Shown here one piece after another: positions 41,780-52,004 of a stretch of DNA of 64,000 nt. Position 1 is the stretch's first letter; the number at the start of each line of letters is the position of its first letter. The notes beneath the pieces were generated by a model. That model was not told the origin of the DNA, made no database searches, and saw only the letters and a list, made by a program, of their open reading frames with translations. Location: NCBI RefSeq assembly GCF_000378225.1, contig NZ_KB905141.1, positions 573,326 to 637,325 of the forward strand. Reading direction: 5' to 3'. The position numbers and the translations under genes were made by a program. The DNA is from Methylophilus methylotrophus DSM 46235 = ATCC 53528 (GTDB lineage Bacteria > Pseudomonadota > Gammaproteobacteria > Burkholderiales > Methylophilaceae).

Positions 41780-44700
41780 CTATTGCATTTCTTGCCAGAG
41801 TTTTTCAAGACGTTTGATTGAGACAGGATAAGGGGTTCTTAATTCCTGCGCAAATAATGATACACGTAACTCCTGCAACTGCCACGCAAACTCTTGTAAC
41901 TGGGTTGTTACAGGCAAGTGCGCTTTTCGCAATTGCTCGACTTTCTGCTGCCAGCGCTGCTCAATCTGAGCTAAGGCTTGTGCATGGCGGCTATCACGCT
42001 CTATGCTGGTCGGATATTTATCGATGCGCATTTTAATGGCCTTGAGGTAGCGCGGCAGATGCGGCAACTGCTCCCACGGGGTGCGGCTGAAAAAACCAGA
42101 GTAAAGCAAGCCTTGCAATTGCTGCTCACACTCACGTTTGATTTTCTGCGTCACTGGCGTCATCTTTTGCAATTGCGCCGTGAGTACCTGGTATTCATTC
42201 GCAATCAATTGTGCCTGACGGGTCAAGGCCTCAGTCACCGCGGGCAAGCGTGTACGCGAACGGGTTTTGAGCTGCATAAACTCGGCATTGGTGCGCGGCA
42301 ACTCATCCTCGGCAATAAAGGCCCGGTCGGCAATGGCTTGTAGCATATCTTCGCGCAACTGGTCAGGATTCATGATCGCACGCAATAACAAGGCATACTG
42401 GTTAAAACCAGGCAAGCCTTTTTCCAGTTGTTTCATCTGCTCTTTGAGTTCAAAACGCATCAATCGGCACACGCCTTTGCGATGTGAAATGGCAGCGGCT
42501 TCCGGCGTATCAAACAGTTTAATGGCAACACTGTCATTATTGTCTTCGAGGCCGGGATAACCAGTCAGCTGGCGGCCATCCTTGCTAAAAGTCAGTGTTT
42601 GCGGCAAATCGCCGAAATCCCATTGCTTAAGGCCAGACTTTTCAATGCCAGGCGAACCTGTCCTGAAGGTCAGCTGCGCGGCAGAACCTAACTGTTTCTT
42701 GAGCAAATTCCAGTCACGGCCCATGCCCAGTTCGCGGCCCTTTTCATCCACCACACTAAAATTCATCAGGTGGTGGGCTTCCAGTCCGGCCAAGTCAAAT
42801 TCTTCCGGCTTGAGCTTGAGTCCGGTTTTGTGCTGGATAAACTCGGCCAGGGCTGGCAATAATGGCTCTTGCAGGTTTTTGGCCTCTAAAAAACCGGTCA
42901 CAAAGTCAGGCACCGGCACGCACACGCGTCGCAACGTCTTGGGCAAGGCCTTGATCAGGGCGGTGACTTTGTCACGTATCATGCCGGGCACCAGCCATTC
43001 TGTGACAGTCGCATCCAGCTGGTTGAGTAATGCCAACGGAATCGTCGCCGAGACGCCATCCAGCACATGACCAGGCTCAAAACGGTATTTGAGCGGCACA
43101 GTTTCACCATCTATGGTCATCTGTTCGGGAAACTGCACCTCGGTAATAGCACTGGCGCCGTGCCGCATGAGCGATTCACGTGTCAGGTACAACACTTTTG
43201 GATTGGCTTTTTCCGCATCCTGGCGCCATTTTTCAAAGGCGGCACCGTTATAAATGCGATACGCCTGTGGCTGACCAGGCTCGGCAATCGGCGGCACCAC
43301 TTTGTCGTAAAACGCGAACAACTGATACTCATCGACCAGCACGTCCTGGCGGCGCGCCTTGTGTTCCAGCGCTTCCACTTCGGTAATCAGGCGGCGGTTG
43401 GCTTCAAAGAATGGCGCCCGCGTGTCAAATTCCATATTGGCCAGTGCTTCGCGGATAAAAATTTCACGCGCTTCAGCCGGGTTGATCGGCCCATAATGCA
43501 CACGCCGCTTTGGCACAATGGTCAGGCCGTACAGGCTCACGCGCTCCCAGGCCACCACTTGCGCGGTTTTACGATCCCAGCGCGGGTCACTATAATGACT
43601 TTGCGTGAGGTCACGGCTGCCGCCTTCATTGGCAATCGGCTCTATCCAGTCCGGGTCAATTTTCGCGACCACGCGCGCGTACAGCTTGGTGGTATCCACC
43701 AGCTCGGCTGCCATCACCCATTTGGGACGGTTCTTCTTAAGGGCAGAGCCCGGGGCTATGGTAAAGCGGATGCCCCGTGCACCGGCATAAGTCTCGCTAT
43801 CTCCATCCTTGAAGCCGATATTGCCTAGCAGACCAGACAGCAAGGCACGGTGCACCTGCTCGTAACTGGCTTCCTTGTCGCTACGCTTGAAGTCCATTTC
43901 CTCAACCATCTCCAGCAATTGCTGATGCAGCTCGCGCCACTCTTTCAGACGCAAGAAAGAAAGGAAGTTCTGGTGGCACTGGTTCAGCAGGTCACGGTTG
44001 GATTTTTTGGTCTTGAGCGCCTGTTCATACCAGTCCCAAAGCTTCAGATAACTCATAAAGTCGGAGTCATCAGCCTTAAACTTGGCATGTGCGCTATCTG
44101 CCGCTTCGCGCTTGTCCATAGGCCGCTCACGCGGATCCTGGATACTCAGCACGCTGGCAATAATCAAAATCTCGCGTAAACAGCCTTCTTTTTTGGCGGC
44201 AATAATCATGCGCGCCACGCGTGGATCCAACGGCAAACGCGCCATCTGGCGGCCCAGCTCGGTAATTTCGCGGCGCTCAGTCACGGCGCCCAGCTCTTGC
44301 AGCAACTGGTACCCATCGCTGATCAAGCGTGAGGAAGGTGCCTCGATAAACGGGAATTCAGCGACATCGCCCAGGCGCAAATCGGCCATGCGCAAAATCA
44401 CGCTGGCCAATGAGCTGCGCAGGATTTCAGGATCAGTAAAGGCTGGACGCAGGTTAAAATCTTCTTCTGAATACAGGCGTACGCAGAGACCGTTCGATAC
44501 CCGGCCGCAACGCCCTGCCCGCTGCTTGGCCGCGGCCTGTGAGATTTTTTCAATCTGCAACTGCTCAACCTTGGCCCGCGGACTATAGCGGTTTACGCGT
44601 GCCAGGCCGGCATCAATGACATACTTGATGCCTGGCACCGTTAGCGAGGTCTCGGCGACATTGGTGGCAAGCACAATACGGCGCTGTCCACCCGGGCGGA

Positions 44701-45847
44701 AAATCTTCTGCTGGTCTTCTATGCTCAGGCGCGCAAACAGCGGCAAAATCTCAATCGATTTGAGCTTGGGCGAGCGGCCCTGATATTTACGCAAATGGTC
44801 AGCGGTATCGCGAATTTCACGCTCGCCTGGTAAAAACACCAGGATATCGCCGTCCCCTAGCCGCAATAAATCCTCAGCCGTATCGAGGATGGCATCTTCC
44901 ATCACCTCTTCTTCGTCATCTTCTTCCAGCCAGCGCGTTTCGGTACGCGGTGGCTTGCGCTTGATACCCATCAGGTCCTGCGCAAAACGGTCTATATCGT
45001 CCAGCCCATCATCAATCGGCACTTCGACCGCGACCATAGTGGTTTTATTACCCAACGGACGGTAACGGATTTCGACAGGATACGTCCGGCCACTAACCTC
45101 AATCACCGGCGCGCCATCAAAATGGTTGGAAAATCGATCGGCATCAATCGTCGCTGAGGTGACGATGATTTTCAAATCTGGCCGTTTGGGTAGTAACTGC
45201 TTGAGATAACCAAGCAGGAAATCAATATTCAGGCTGCGCTCGTGCGCCTCATCAATGATGATGGTGTCATAGCCATTCAGGAATTTATCGCTCTGCGTCT
45301 CGGCTAGCAAAATGCCGTCAGTCATGAGCTTGACATAGCTGCTCTCGGACAGCTTGTCGTTAAACCGCACCTTGTAACCCACCGCCTCGCCCAGGGGGGA
45401 TTTAAGCTCCTGCGCAATACGGGATGCCACCGAGCGCGCAGCGATCCTGCGCGGCTGCGTATGCCCGATCAGGCCGCTGACGCCACGACCCAGCTCCAGG
45501 CAAATCTTGGGCAACTGCGTGGTTTTACCGGAGCCGGTTTCACCGCAGACAATCACCACCTGGTGCTTTTGGATGGCTGAGGCGATCTCGTCTTTTTTGC
45601 CACTGACTGGCAACTCAGGGGGGTATTCTGGCTTGGGTAAAGCACTTAATCGGGCCTGCAAACGCTGCTGCGATGCCTGGACTTTGTGGGCAATATCGAC
45701 CAGGGATTTATCGACAGGTTTGTTTTGTTTTAACGCATCGCGCAACTGGTTCAAACGACGCTTTAACGGGAAGCGGTCGGCCAGCATGCACTGGGGGAGT
45801 TGTTTTTCTAATTGGGTGATGAGTTGTGTGGGAGAGACGGCAGTCAT
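41780..45847 (-). CDS. hrpA: ATP-dependent RNA helicase HrpA
   Basis: 1355 residues, full length for HrpA. P-loop GETGSGKTTQLPK (near 100), DEAHERSLNIDFLL (near 200), SATIDADRFSNHF (near 230), the helicase C motif QRAGRCGRV (near 460), HA2 domain, OB fold and the long DUF3418 C-terminal domain. Known: a DExH-box helicase that rescues stalled translation and processes RNA. The ATG at 45847 opens a well-conserved N-terminus. Probably cotranscribed with the TonB-like gene. Long frames on the opposite strand are not genes. Confidence 0.95.
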   Translation of the reverse strand: MTAVSPTQLITQLEKQLPQCMLADRFPLKRRLNQLRDALKQNKPVDKSLVDIAHKVQASQQRLQARLSALPKPEYPPELPVSGKKDEIASAIQKHQVVIVCGETGSGKTTQLPKICLELGRGVSGLIGHTQPRRIAARSVASRIAQELKSPLGEAVGYKVRFNDKLSESSYVKLMTDGILLAETQSDKFLNGYDTIIIDEAHERSLNIDFLLGYLKQLLPKRPDLKIIVTSATIDADRFSNHFDGAPVIEVSGRTYPVEIRYRPLGNKTTMVAVEVPIDDGLDDIDRFAQDLMGIKRKPPRTETRWLEEDDEEEVMEDAILDTAEDLLRLGDGDILVFLPGEREIRDTADHLRKYQGRSPKLKSIEILPLFARLSIEDQQKIFRPGGQRRIVLATNVAETSLTVPGIKYVIDAGLARVNRYSPRAKVEQLQIEKISQAAAKQRAGRCGRVSNGLCVRLYSEEDFNLRPAFTDPEILRSSLASVILRMADLRLGDVAEFPFIEAPSSRLISDGYQLLQELGAVTERREITELGRQMARLPLDPRVARMIIAAKKEGCLREILIIASVLSIQDPRERPMDKREAADSAHAKFKADDSDFMSYLKLWDWYEQALKTKKSNRDLLNQCHQNFLSFLRLKEWRELHQQLLEMVEEMDFKRSDKEASYEQVHRALLSGLLGNIGFKDGDSETYAGARGIRFTIAPGSALKKNRPKWVMAAELVDTTKLYARVVAKIDPDWIEPIANEGGSRDLTQSHYSDPRWDRKTAQVVAWERVSLYGLTIVPKRRVHYGPINPAEAREIFIREALANMEFDTRAPFFEANRRLITEVEALEHKARRQDVLVDEYQLFAFYDKVVPPIAEPGQPQAYRIYNGAAFEKWRQDAEKANPKVLYLTRESLMRHGASAITEVQFPEQMTIDGETVPLKYRFEPGHVLDGVSATIPLALLNQLDATVTEWLVPGMIRDKVTALIKALPKTLRRVCVPVPDFVTGFLEAKNLQEPLLPALAEFIQHKTGLKLKPEEFDLAGLEAHHLMNFSVVDEKGRELGMGRDWNLLKKQLGSAAQLTFRTGSPGIEKSGLKQWDFGDLPQTLTFSKDGRQLTGYPGLEDNNDSVAIKLFDTPEAAAISHRKGVCRLMRFELKEQMKQLEKGLPGFNQYALLLRAIMNPDQLREDMLQAIADRAFIAEDELPRTNAEFMQLKTRSRTRLPAVTEALTRQAQLIANEYQVLTAQLQKMTPVTQKIKRECEQQLQGLLYSGFFSRTPWEQLPHLPRYLKAIKMRIDKYPTSIERDSRHAQALAQIEQRWQQKVEQLRKAHLPVTTQLQEFAWQLQELRVSLFAQELRTPYPVSIKRLEKLWQEMQ

Positions 45848-45949
45848 AGGGATGGGATTTTAACATGGCATGTGTGATGGCATGCAGTACGGCGGCTTAC
45901 ATGTGACTTAAGATTGAAACGGATATAGAAATTCATTCAGCTTTTTTGC

Positions 45950-46300
45950 TTGTATATTTCGTTTTGTCTTTCGAGAGCGAAGCAGAGGGATGACTGATTT
46001 CTTTCGCCTTTAGGCGACCATTCTTTCTTATGCTTGTCCATAAGAAAGAAGGCAAAGAACAAGACACCCTAGCTTCCGCTTGTTCCCTGCGTTGCTCAAC
46101 AAAGTAAGCGGTCACGAAACTCAACCTGGCAACTCACAAAATACGTGAGCTGCCAGGTTGAGTTTCGTGACCGCTTACTTTGTTGAGCAACGCAAGGGAG
46201 CCGTAGGCCGTGATGGCTGGGTGCCCTCTTCTTTGGTTACTTTCTGTGGGGCAAGCAACAGAAAGTAACTCGCCTAGAGGCGAAACCAACGCTAAAGAAA
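45950..46300. repeat. Hairpin-rich intergenic repeat cluster
   Basis: A 350-base stretch without a credible gene, built from several inverted repeats: CTTTCTTATG...CATAAGAAAG near 46021, the long palindrome at 46083-46200, and ACTTTCTGT...ACAGAAAGT near 46239-46270, with GCCTTTAGGCG-type ends. Translated frames of about 63 residues here are of the kind produced by dispersed repeats. The composition suggests a mobile, non-autonomous repeat cluster found at many sites; only sequence searching would show that. Confidence 0.6.
46083..46200. repeat. Long inverted repeat (about 55-base arms)
   Basis: The left arm (46083-46137, from TTCCCTGCGTTGCTCAAC to CCTGGCAACTCAC) is nearly the exact complement of 46145-46200, with one mismatch and a one-base insertion near the outer ends. 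The loop is AAAATAC. It could extrude a cruciform or form a very stable RNA hairpin. Confidence 0.9.
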
Positions 46301-46325
46301 ATACTTTAGCCTTAAAACAAAACAA

Positions 46326-46745
46326 CTACTTTCTAACACACTCCTCCACACCAGTATTCCCACCCTTAAACGCTGGTTCAAAATAAAACTTTCTGAAACT
46401 CAACTGCCCTTTGGCATTTTTCTTGAACTCAGCAATCCCTGTTCCATAATCATGTGTTTTACCACCATACTCACCATTTTCCATCGGTAAGGTAAAGTGC
46501 ATGGCCGCATGCATGCCATGTACCGCAGCGTGGCCTTTATAAACACCATAGTCAGGTACTTCCAGCTGAAAGTCATAGCTGGCATCTGCCCCTTTGCTAT
46601 GCTCTGGGCGCAACTTCATGGTCACGGTGCCTGTGTATTTGCCTTCATGCGCATCATCACCGCTACAGGCATACACACCACTCAAATCGAGTGCATACGC
46701 GTTCACTGTCATCAAACTAAATAACAACCCTGCCAACCACTTCAT
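46326..46745 (-). CDS. Conserved-looking secreted protein of unknown function
   Basis: 139 residues. A signal peptide (about 1-19, MKWLAGLLFSLMTVNAYA) and a small beta-rich domain: DLSGVYACSGDD, YTGTVTMKLRP, GVYKGHAA, KTHDYGTG and a terminal Cys. Two Cys (about 26 and 136) could form a disulfide. AAGGAAG five bases before ATG supports the start. Follows ligE after 21 bases in the same direction. No function recognised. Confidence 0.6.
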   Translation of the reverse strand: MKWLAGLLFSLMTVNAYALDLSGVYACSGDDAHEGKYTGTVTMKLRPEHSKGADASYDFQLEVPDYGVYKGHAAVHGMHAAMHFTLPMENGEYGGKTHDYGTGIAEFKKNAKGQLSFRKFYFEPAFKGGNTGVEECVRK

Positions 46746-46766
46746 TTATCTTCCTTTAGTCATTGA

Positions 46767-47606
46767 TTATTCGGGCGGGCGTACCCGCAAAAAACTTGCA
46801 AATTTGGGTTTGCCGTTTTTAGTCACATCCCGGTAAGTATACGTGACCAGGCTGCCTATCGGCGGCGGATGGGCACGTTCGGCATCTGTGAAACCAGTGC
46901 CTAGCTTGAACTGTATCCCATCTAGCGTTTCCACCAGTAATGCACCCATTTTACCTTGATATTTGCCTTTGCCGGGGACATAGGCAATGACTTTGGCTTC
47001 TGCATCCAGTTGTGGTTTGAGCTTGATTAACACATGGCTGCGCCCGGTGAGGTATGGCGCATCGGCTCGGTGCAGCATCAGGCCCTCGCCTCGCTTGGCG
47101 ACAATGCTGTCTAGCGTACGCTTAAGTGTTGCCCTGTCGCTTACGCGGAACTGTGGCAGAGGTTTGAGATAGGGGCTATGCACATGCCGGGCGATCTCCG
47201 CAATCTGCTGCACGCGCTGGGAGAAATCCCCTTCGGCCTCTGGCAATTCAAAGACATAATAGGCAACTTGCCGCCAGGCCGCATCATCGGGATTCGACTG
47301 CCGGACTGCAGAAGAAAGCTGTTCAAAATGGCCGCGTGCAATCCACAGTTCGCCATCTAGCACTCGCGGTGGAAAGTCTTTGGTAAACCATGCCGGGGCA
47401 TGGATGGGATGTCCCTGCCGGCTGATCAGTTGCTGCCCATCCCAAATTGCCCTGATACCATCCAGTTTTTCGCTAACCAGGTAATCTTGTACCGGGATAT
47501 CCTCGTGATAAATCTGCGCCAGCAAAATGGCAGGCACTTTTGCATCAGCGTGCACAGCCCATAAAAAACAACATAGAAGCAGGAAATGACCGATTAGCCG
47601 TGGCAT
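46767..47606 (-). CDS. Periplasmic ATP-dependent DNA ligase (LigE/Lig B type)
   Basis: 279 residues. Signal peptide (about 1-22), then a minimal adenylation domain with the ligase motif SEKLDGIRA (nucleophile Lys47), LDGELW (motif III, about 95), GEGLMLH (motif IV, about 170-180), LIKLKP (motif V) and a C-terminal OB fold. Known: such small ligases seal nicks, are exported in several proteobacteria and are suggested to assist uptake or repair of extracellular DNA. GGAG five bases before ATG 47606 sets the start; a GTG at 47609 is in frame. No competence genes are visible nearby. Likely operon with the secreted protein downstream. Confidence 0.85.
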   Translation of the reverse strand: MPRLIGHFLLLCCFLWAVHADAKVPAILLAQIYHEDIPVQDYLVSEKLDGIRAIWDGQQLISRQGHPIHAPAWFTKDFPPRVLDGELWIARGHFEQLSSAVRQSNPDDAAWRQVAYYVFELPEAEGDFSQRVQQIAEIARHVHSPYLKPLPQFRVSDRATLKRTLDSIVAKRGEGLMLHRADAPYLTGRSHVLIKLKPQLDAEAKVIAYVPGKGKYQGKMGALLVETLDGIQFKLGTGFTDAERAHPPPIGSLVTYTYRDVTKNGKPKFASFLRVRPPE

Positions 47607-47693
47607 CACAACTCCAATTATTAAAATAAATTAACAATCGTAAGTTACAGAATGCTGGCAATAAAGGCAAGGATGCTGAAAAGCGCGCAACCC

Positions 47694-48410
47694 CTAAATT
47701 AACTGGCACCACAACTTGTCGTGATGCATGACATCCATCCACAATGCGACCAGACTGAGCCCAATCAATACCACGCCACTTAAGCGCATACCGGTGGACT
47801 CTTTAAACCAGGCTGGCAAGGATTGCTGGCTTGCACGCCAGATAAGGGGAGCGATGGCGAGAATCAGTGCTGAGCCACAGGCAAATGCCATCATCACCAG
47901 GGCACCCTGCAACCATTGCGACTGCAAGGAGGCCAGCATGACTGCTGAATACAGCAAGCCACAAGGGAGCAAGGCCCAGACCATGCCTGTCAGCAAATAT
48001 CCCAGCCTGGCATGCTCGGTACGTTGCCTGATCCATGCCCAGACCTGTTGCGCGCGCTGCACCGCCCATTGCGGCTGTTGCCCGGTAATGAGCAACAACA
48101 CACCCCAGGCAAAAATCAGGGTATGGGAAAAGGTCCATAAAGGTTGAAAAACATGACTCTGGTTAGAAAGCCAGGCCAGGCCGCGCAGGGTTTCTGCTGC
48201 CAACGCGCCCAACAGGCCGTAACCGAGCATCCGCCCCAGGTAAAAGCTCCAGGGGATGGTTTTAACCACTCGCAATGGGATGGAACGAAACTGGCTGGTC
48301 GTTTGAGAGGAGGACTGCATGGCGCCGCAAGCGGCGCCACACATGGCAATACAATGCGGGCCGCCTGCCAGCCCCATGACGAAGGCCGTCAGGAGTAAGC
48401 TGGCTAACAT
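47694..48410 (-). CDS. DsbD_2/TauE-like membrane protein of the cbb3 locus
   Basis: 238 residues, six transmembrane helices. The N-terminal GGPHCIAMCGAACGAMQ (about 16-32) with two Cys, and PCGLLYSAVMLASLQS (about 148-163), define the sulfite exporter TauE/SafE or DsbD_2 subfamily that accompanies cbb3 oxidase genes. Known or proposed roles: copper or thiol transport for oxidase maturation. It lies eight bases after hemN in the same direction, and close to fnr and the cco genes, which supports a maturation role. Confidence 0.8.
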   Translation of the reverse strand: MLASLLLTAFVMGLAGGPHCIAMCGAACGAMQSSSQTTSQFRSIPLRVVKTIPWSFYLGRMLGYGLLGALAAETLRGLAWLSNQSHVFQPLWTFSHTLIFAWGVLLLITGQQPQWAVQRAQQVWAWIRQRTEHARLGYLLTGMVWALLPCGLLYSAVMLASLQSQWLQGALVMMAFACGSALILAIAPLIWRASQQSLPAWFKESTGMRLSGVVLIGLSLVALWMDVMHHDKLWCQLI

Positions 48411-48419
48411 GCCGGCAGT

Positions 48420-49805
<1,386 letters not shown>

Positions 49806-49898
49806 GGTTTCTAGCAAATTCTTTCCTGTCAGCACAGTGGGGGCGAGCAGCCCCGGGATCATTGGATGCCACTTTGCCATAAAGCAATAGATGACTTC

Positions 49899-49912
49899 TT
49901 GATGCAAATCAA
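49899..49912. promoter_or_regulatory. FNR box between hemN and fnr
   Basis: TTGATGCAAATCAA matches the consensus TTGAT-N4-ATCAA in every position. It lies in the divergent region, so it can act on hemN, fnr or both. Confidence 0.88.
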
Positions 49913-50044
49913 ACGCTGTCTAGGCCGTCCCATGCATAATGCAACGCAATATAAAAGGGAAGATAGATCACCATGTTCAATGAAACCATCTCTGAAGAGG
50001 CGTATAATCCTTCGCATGTTCAACGACAGACAAGGACACCTCCC

Positions 50045-50764
50045 ATGCAAGCCGAATCCAGCTTCAAGGTCGCTTGTTCTAATTGCAACCTGCGTGAGCT
50101 GTGCCTCCCCATCGGTTTAAGTACCGATGAAATGAAGCAGCTGGATGGGATGGTTGCCACCCGCAAGAAAGTGAAACAAGGCGGCCACCTGTATAGTAGC
50201 GGCGACCCATTTACAACCTTGTATGCCATCCGCACCGGTTTCTTTAAAACCTGTGTCGTGTCGGAAGATGGCCGTGAGCAAGTCACGGGTTTTCAGATGG
50301 CTGGTGAAATCATGGGCCTGGATGGGATTGTCAGCGACAAACACAACTGCCACGCGATTGCACTTGAGGACGCTGAGGTCTGTGTGATGCCGTTTAACCA
50401 TGTCGAAGACCTGTCCCGTGAAATCCCCATGCTGCAGCGCCATGTACACAAAATCATGAGCCGTGAAATCGTGCGTGAAAATGGCGTGATGATGTTACTG
50501 GCCAATATGCGCGCGGAAGAACGCCTGGCAGCTTTCTTGCTCAATTTATTGCAACGTTTGCATGCCAGGGGCTACTCAAAAAGTGAGCTGATTTTACGCA
50601 TGACACGTGAAGAAATTGGCAGCTACCTGGGCATGAAACTGGAAACTGTCAGCCGCACCTTTTCCAAGTTCAGTGAAGACGGCATCATTGAAGTCAAACA
50701 GAAAAATATCCGCATCCTGGACCACGAAAAACTGAAAACTATTTTCAACGCCAGCATCTGCTAA
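50045..50764 (+). CDS. fnr: FNR-family oxygen-sensing transcription regulator
   Basis: 239 residues. CSNCNLRELC at the N-terminus (Cys11, Cys14, Cys20) with a fourth Cys near 102 (KHNCHA) gives the full [4Fe-4S] ligand set. Then a CRP-like sensor, dimer helix and a winged helix-turn-helix ending ETVSRTFSKFSEDGII (about 200-215), with E-x-x-S-R as in FNR. Known: the cluster is lost in oxygen. ATG 50045 is preferred because AAGGA lies eight bases before it; an in-frame ATG at 49973 would add 24 residues. The FNR box upstream makes autoregulation likely. Confidence 0.92.
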   Translation: MQAESSFKVACSNCNLRELCLPIGLSTDEMKQLDGMVATRKKVKQGGHLYSSGDPFTTLYAIRTGFFKTCVVSEDGREQVTGFQMAGEIMGLDGIVSDKHNCHAIALEDAEVCVMPFNHVEDLSREIPMLQRHVHKIMSREIVRENGVMMLLANMRAEERLAAFLLNLLQRLHARGYSKSELILRMTREEIGSYLGMKLETVSRTFSKFSEDGIIEVKQKNIRILDHEKLKTIFNASIC

Positions 50765-50796
50765 AAACTACTTTTTTCTGGCAATCGGTTCAGGGT

Positions 50797-51642
50797 ATGG
50801 AGCCTTCTCCCCTTTTTACAGCCCTGACCGGGTATGCCGGTAGTCGTCACTGGCAATATATTTACCCGGTATGGTCACGTCGCGCTGGCGGTCTTTCCAT
50901 AGGCATTAACCTGCACCCTAATCACTGCTGTAATTGGCATTGCCTGTATTGTCAGGTGCCCGGATTGCAGCGCGGTCCATCTCCAACGATTGATAGCCGC
51001 CAGCTTATTCAGGAACTCACTGATTGCCTCAACTGGCTCAGTCAACACTGCGCCCCACTCACGCTAAAAGACTGCGTGCAAGATGTTGCTTTCGCTGGGG
51101 ATGGCGAACCGACCACTTCACCACAGTTTGCCGAGGTACTCTGCAAACTGATCGAGTTATTAAGTCAGCGCCGCCCAGACGAACGCCCTGCACATGTCCG
51201 GCTAATTACCAATGGTAGTCAGCTTCAACACGCCAATGTGCAACATGCGCTCAAATTACTGGATGAGATAGAGGGCGAAGTCTGGTTCAAACTGGATGCA
51301 GGGAGTGATGGTGAAATGCTCGCCATTAATGACACGCATCTGCCGCTATCCTTGCATTTGCAGCGCCTGCAGACTTGTTGCACACTTTGTAAAACATGGG
51401 TACAAACTGCCGTTGTTAGTAGAATAACGGACGGAGAGCTGACTACGACCCCTAGCTTGCCAGGCTATATTGACGCCTTGCAATCGGTGAAAGAAGAGAT
51501 TAGCGGAATTTTGCTTTATGGTATTGCCAGGCAAAGCCAGCAGGATACCAAAGGCTGCCTCCATGCCACCCCAGCTGAAGTACTGGAGGAATATGCAGAA
51601 AGGTTGCGCACGCTGGGCGTTTGCGTGCGCGTGTTTCAGTAA
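50797..51642 (+). CDS. Radical SAM protein of unknown substrate, next to fnr
   Basis: 281 residues. CNWHCLYC (CxxxCxxC, about 45-52) with GLSIGINLHPNHC before it and AGDGEPTT after (a GDGEP motif near 102-107) define a radical SAM enzyme without an obvious C-terminal cluster domain. It starts 33 bases after fnr, codirectional, with AGGG just before the ATG; so it may be coexpressed. Similar proteins appear as wybutosine-type or anaerobic enzymes, but no specific function can be assigned. It is convergent with ccoH. Confidence 0.78.
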   Translation: MEPSPLFTALTGYAGSRHWQYIYPVWSRRAGGLSIGINLHPNHCCNWHCLYCQVPGLQRGPSPTIDSRQLIQELTDCLNWLSQHCAPLTLKDCVQDVAFAGDGEPTTSPQFAEVLCKLIELLSQRRPDERPAHVRLITNGSQLQHANVQHALKLLDEIEGEVWFKLDAGSDGEMLAINDTHLPLSLHLQRLQTCCTLCKTWVQTAVVSRITDGELTTTPSLPGYIDALQSVKEEISGILLYGIARQSQQDTKGCLHATPAEVLEEYAERLRTLGVCVRVFQ

Positions 51643-51660
51643 ATCAAGAAAATTACAAAA

Positions 51661-51960
51661 TTACTCTTCAGCCGGTTTTAAGCCGGTTTGGGCGTGGTTG
51701 CGTGCCTGGATGGCAGGCGCCATGGATTCACTCAGTGACTCTTGGCCTTGCGCATCCAGTGTCTTGTTGATTTCAATGCCCTTGCGATAGTAATCATCAA
51801 TGGCTGGATCAGGATGCGTAATGGCCAGGTACAGGGTAATAAAAGAAGCGACAACCACCAATAAAGGCCCGCCAATAATCAACCAGACGAACGGGTTCTG
51901 GTACCACTTCTGGTCACCCTTGATAGACGCTCCATTAGCGATTGCTTGCGTATTGCTCAT
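51661..51960 (-). CDS. ccoH: CcoH/FixH-like cbb3 assembly protein, short form
   Basis: 99 residues: WYQNPFVWLIIGGPLLVVVASFITLYLA (core NPFVWLIIGGPLLVVVAS, about 22-39) is the FixH/CcoH transmembrane helix, followed by HPDPAIDDYYRKGIEIN as in the family. Known CcoH is about 150 residues with a longer periplasmic domain, so this one is truncated or a natural short version. GGAG lies nine bases before the ATG. It lies 44 bases after ccoG, as in many cco operons. Confidence 0.75.
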   Translation of the reverse strand: MSNTQAIANGASIKGDQKWYQNPFVWLIIGGPLLVVVASFITLYLAITHPDPAIDDYYRKGIEINKTLDAQGQESLSESMAPAIQARNHAQTGLKPAEE

Positions 51961-52004
51961 TATGTGTAACTCCGTTCATTTCTGGCGCATTTGTTTCTGA
52001 TGCG

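Noticed and set aside
41818-45863. Many long open frames on the plus strand opposite hrpA
   Set aside because: They mirror hrpA codon bias, lack ribosome sites and domain patterns, and overlap a complete 1355-residue helicase.
45933-46325. Two frames of 63 residues between hrpA and the secreted protein gene
   Set aside because: They run through the inverted-repeat cluster; composition is that of dispersed repeats and neither has a ribosome site.
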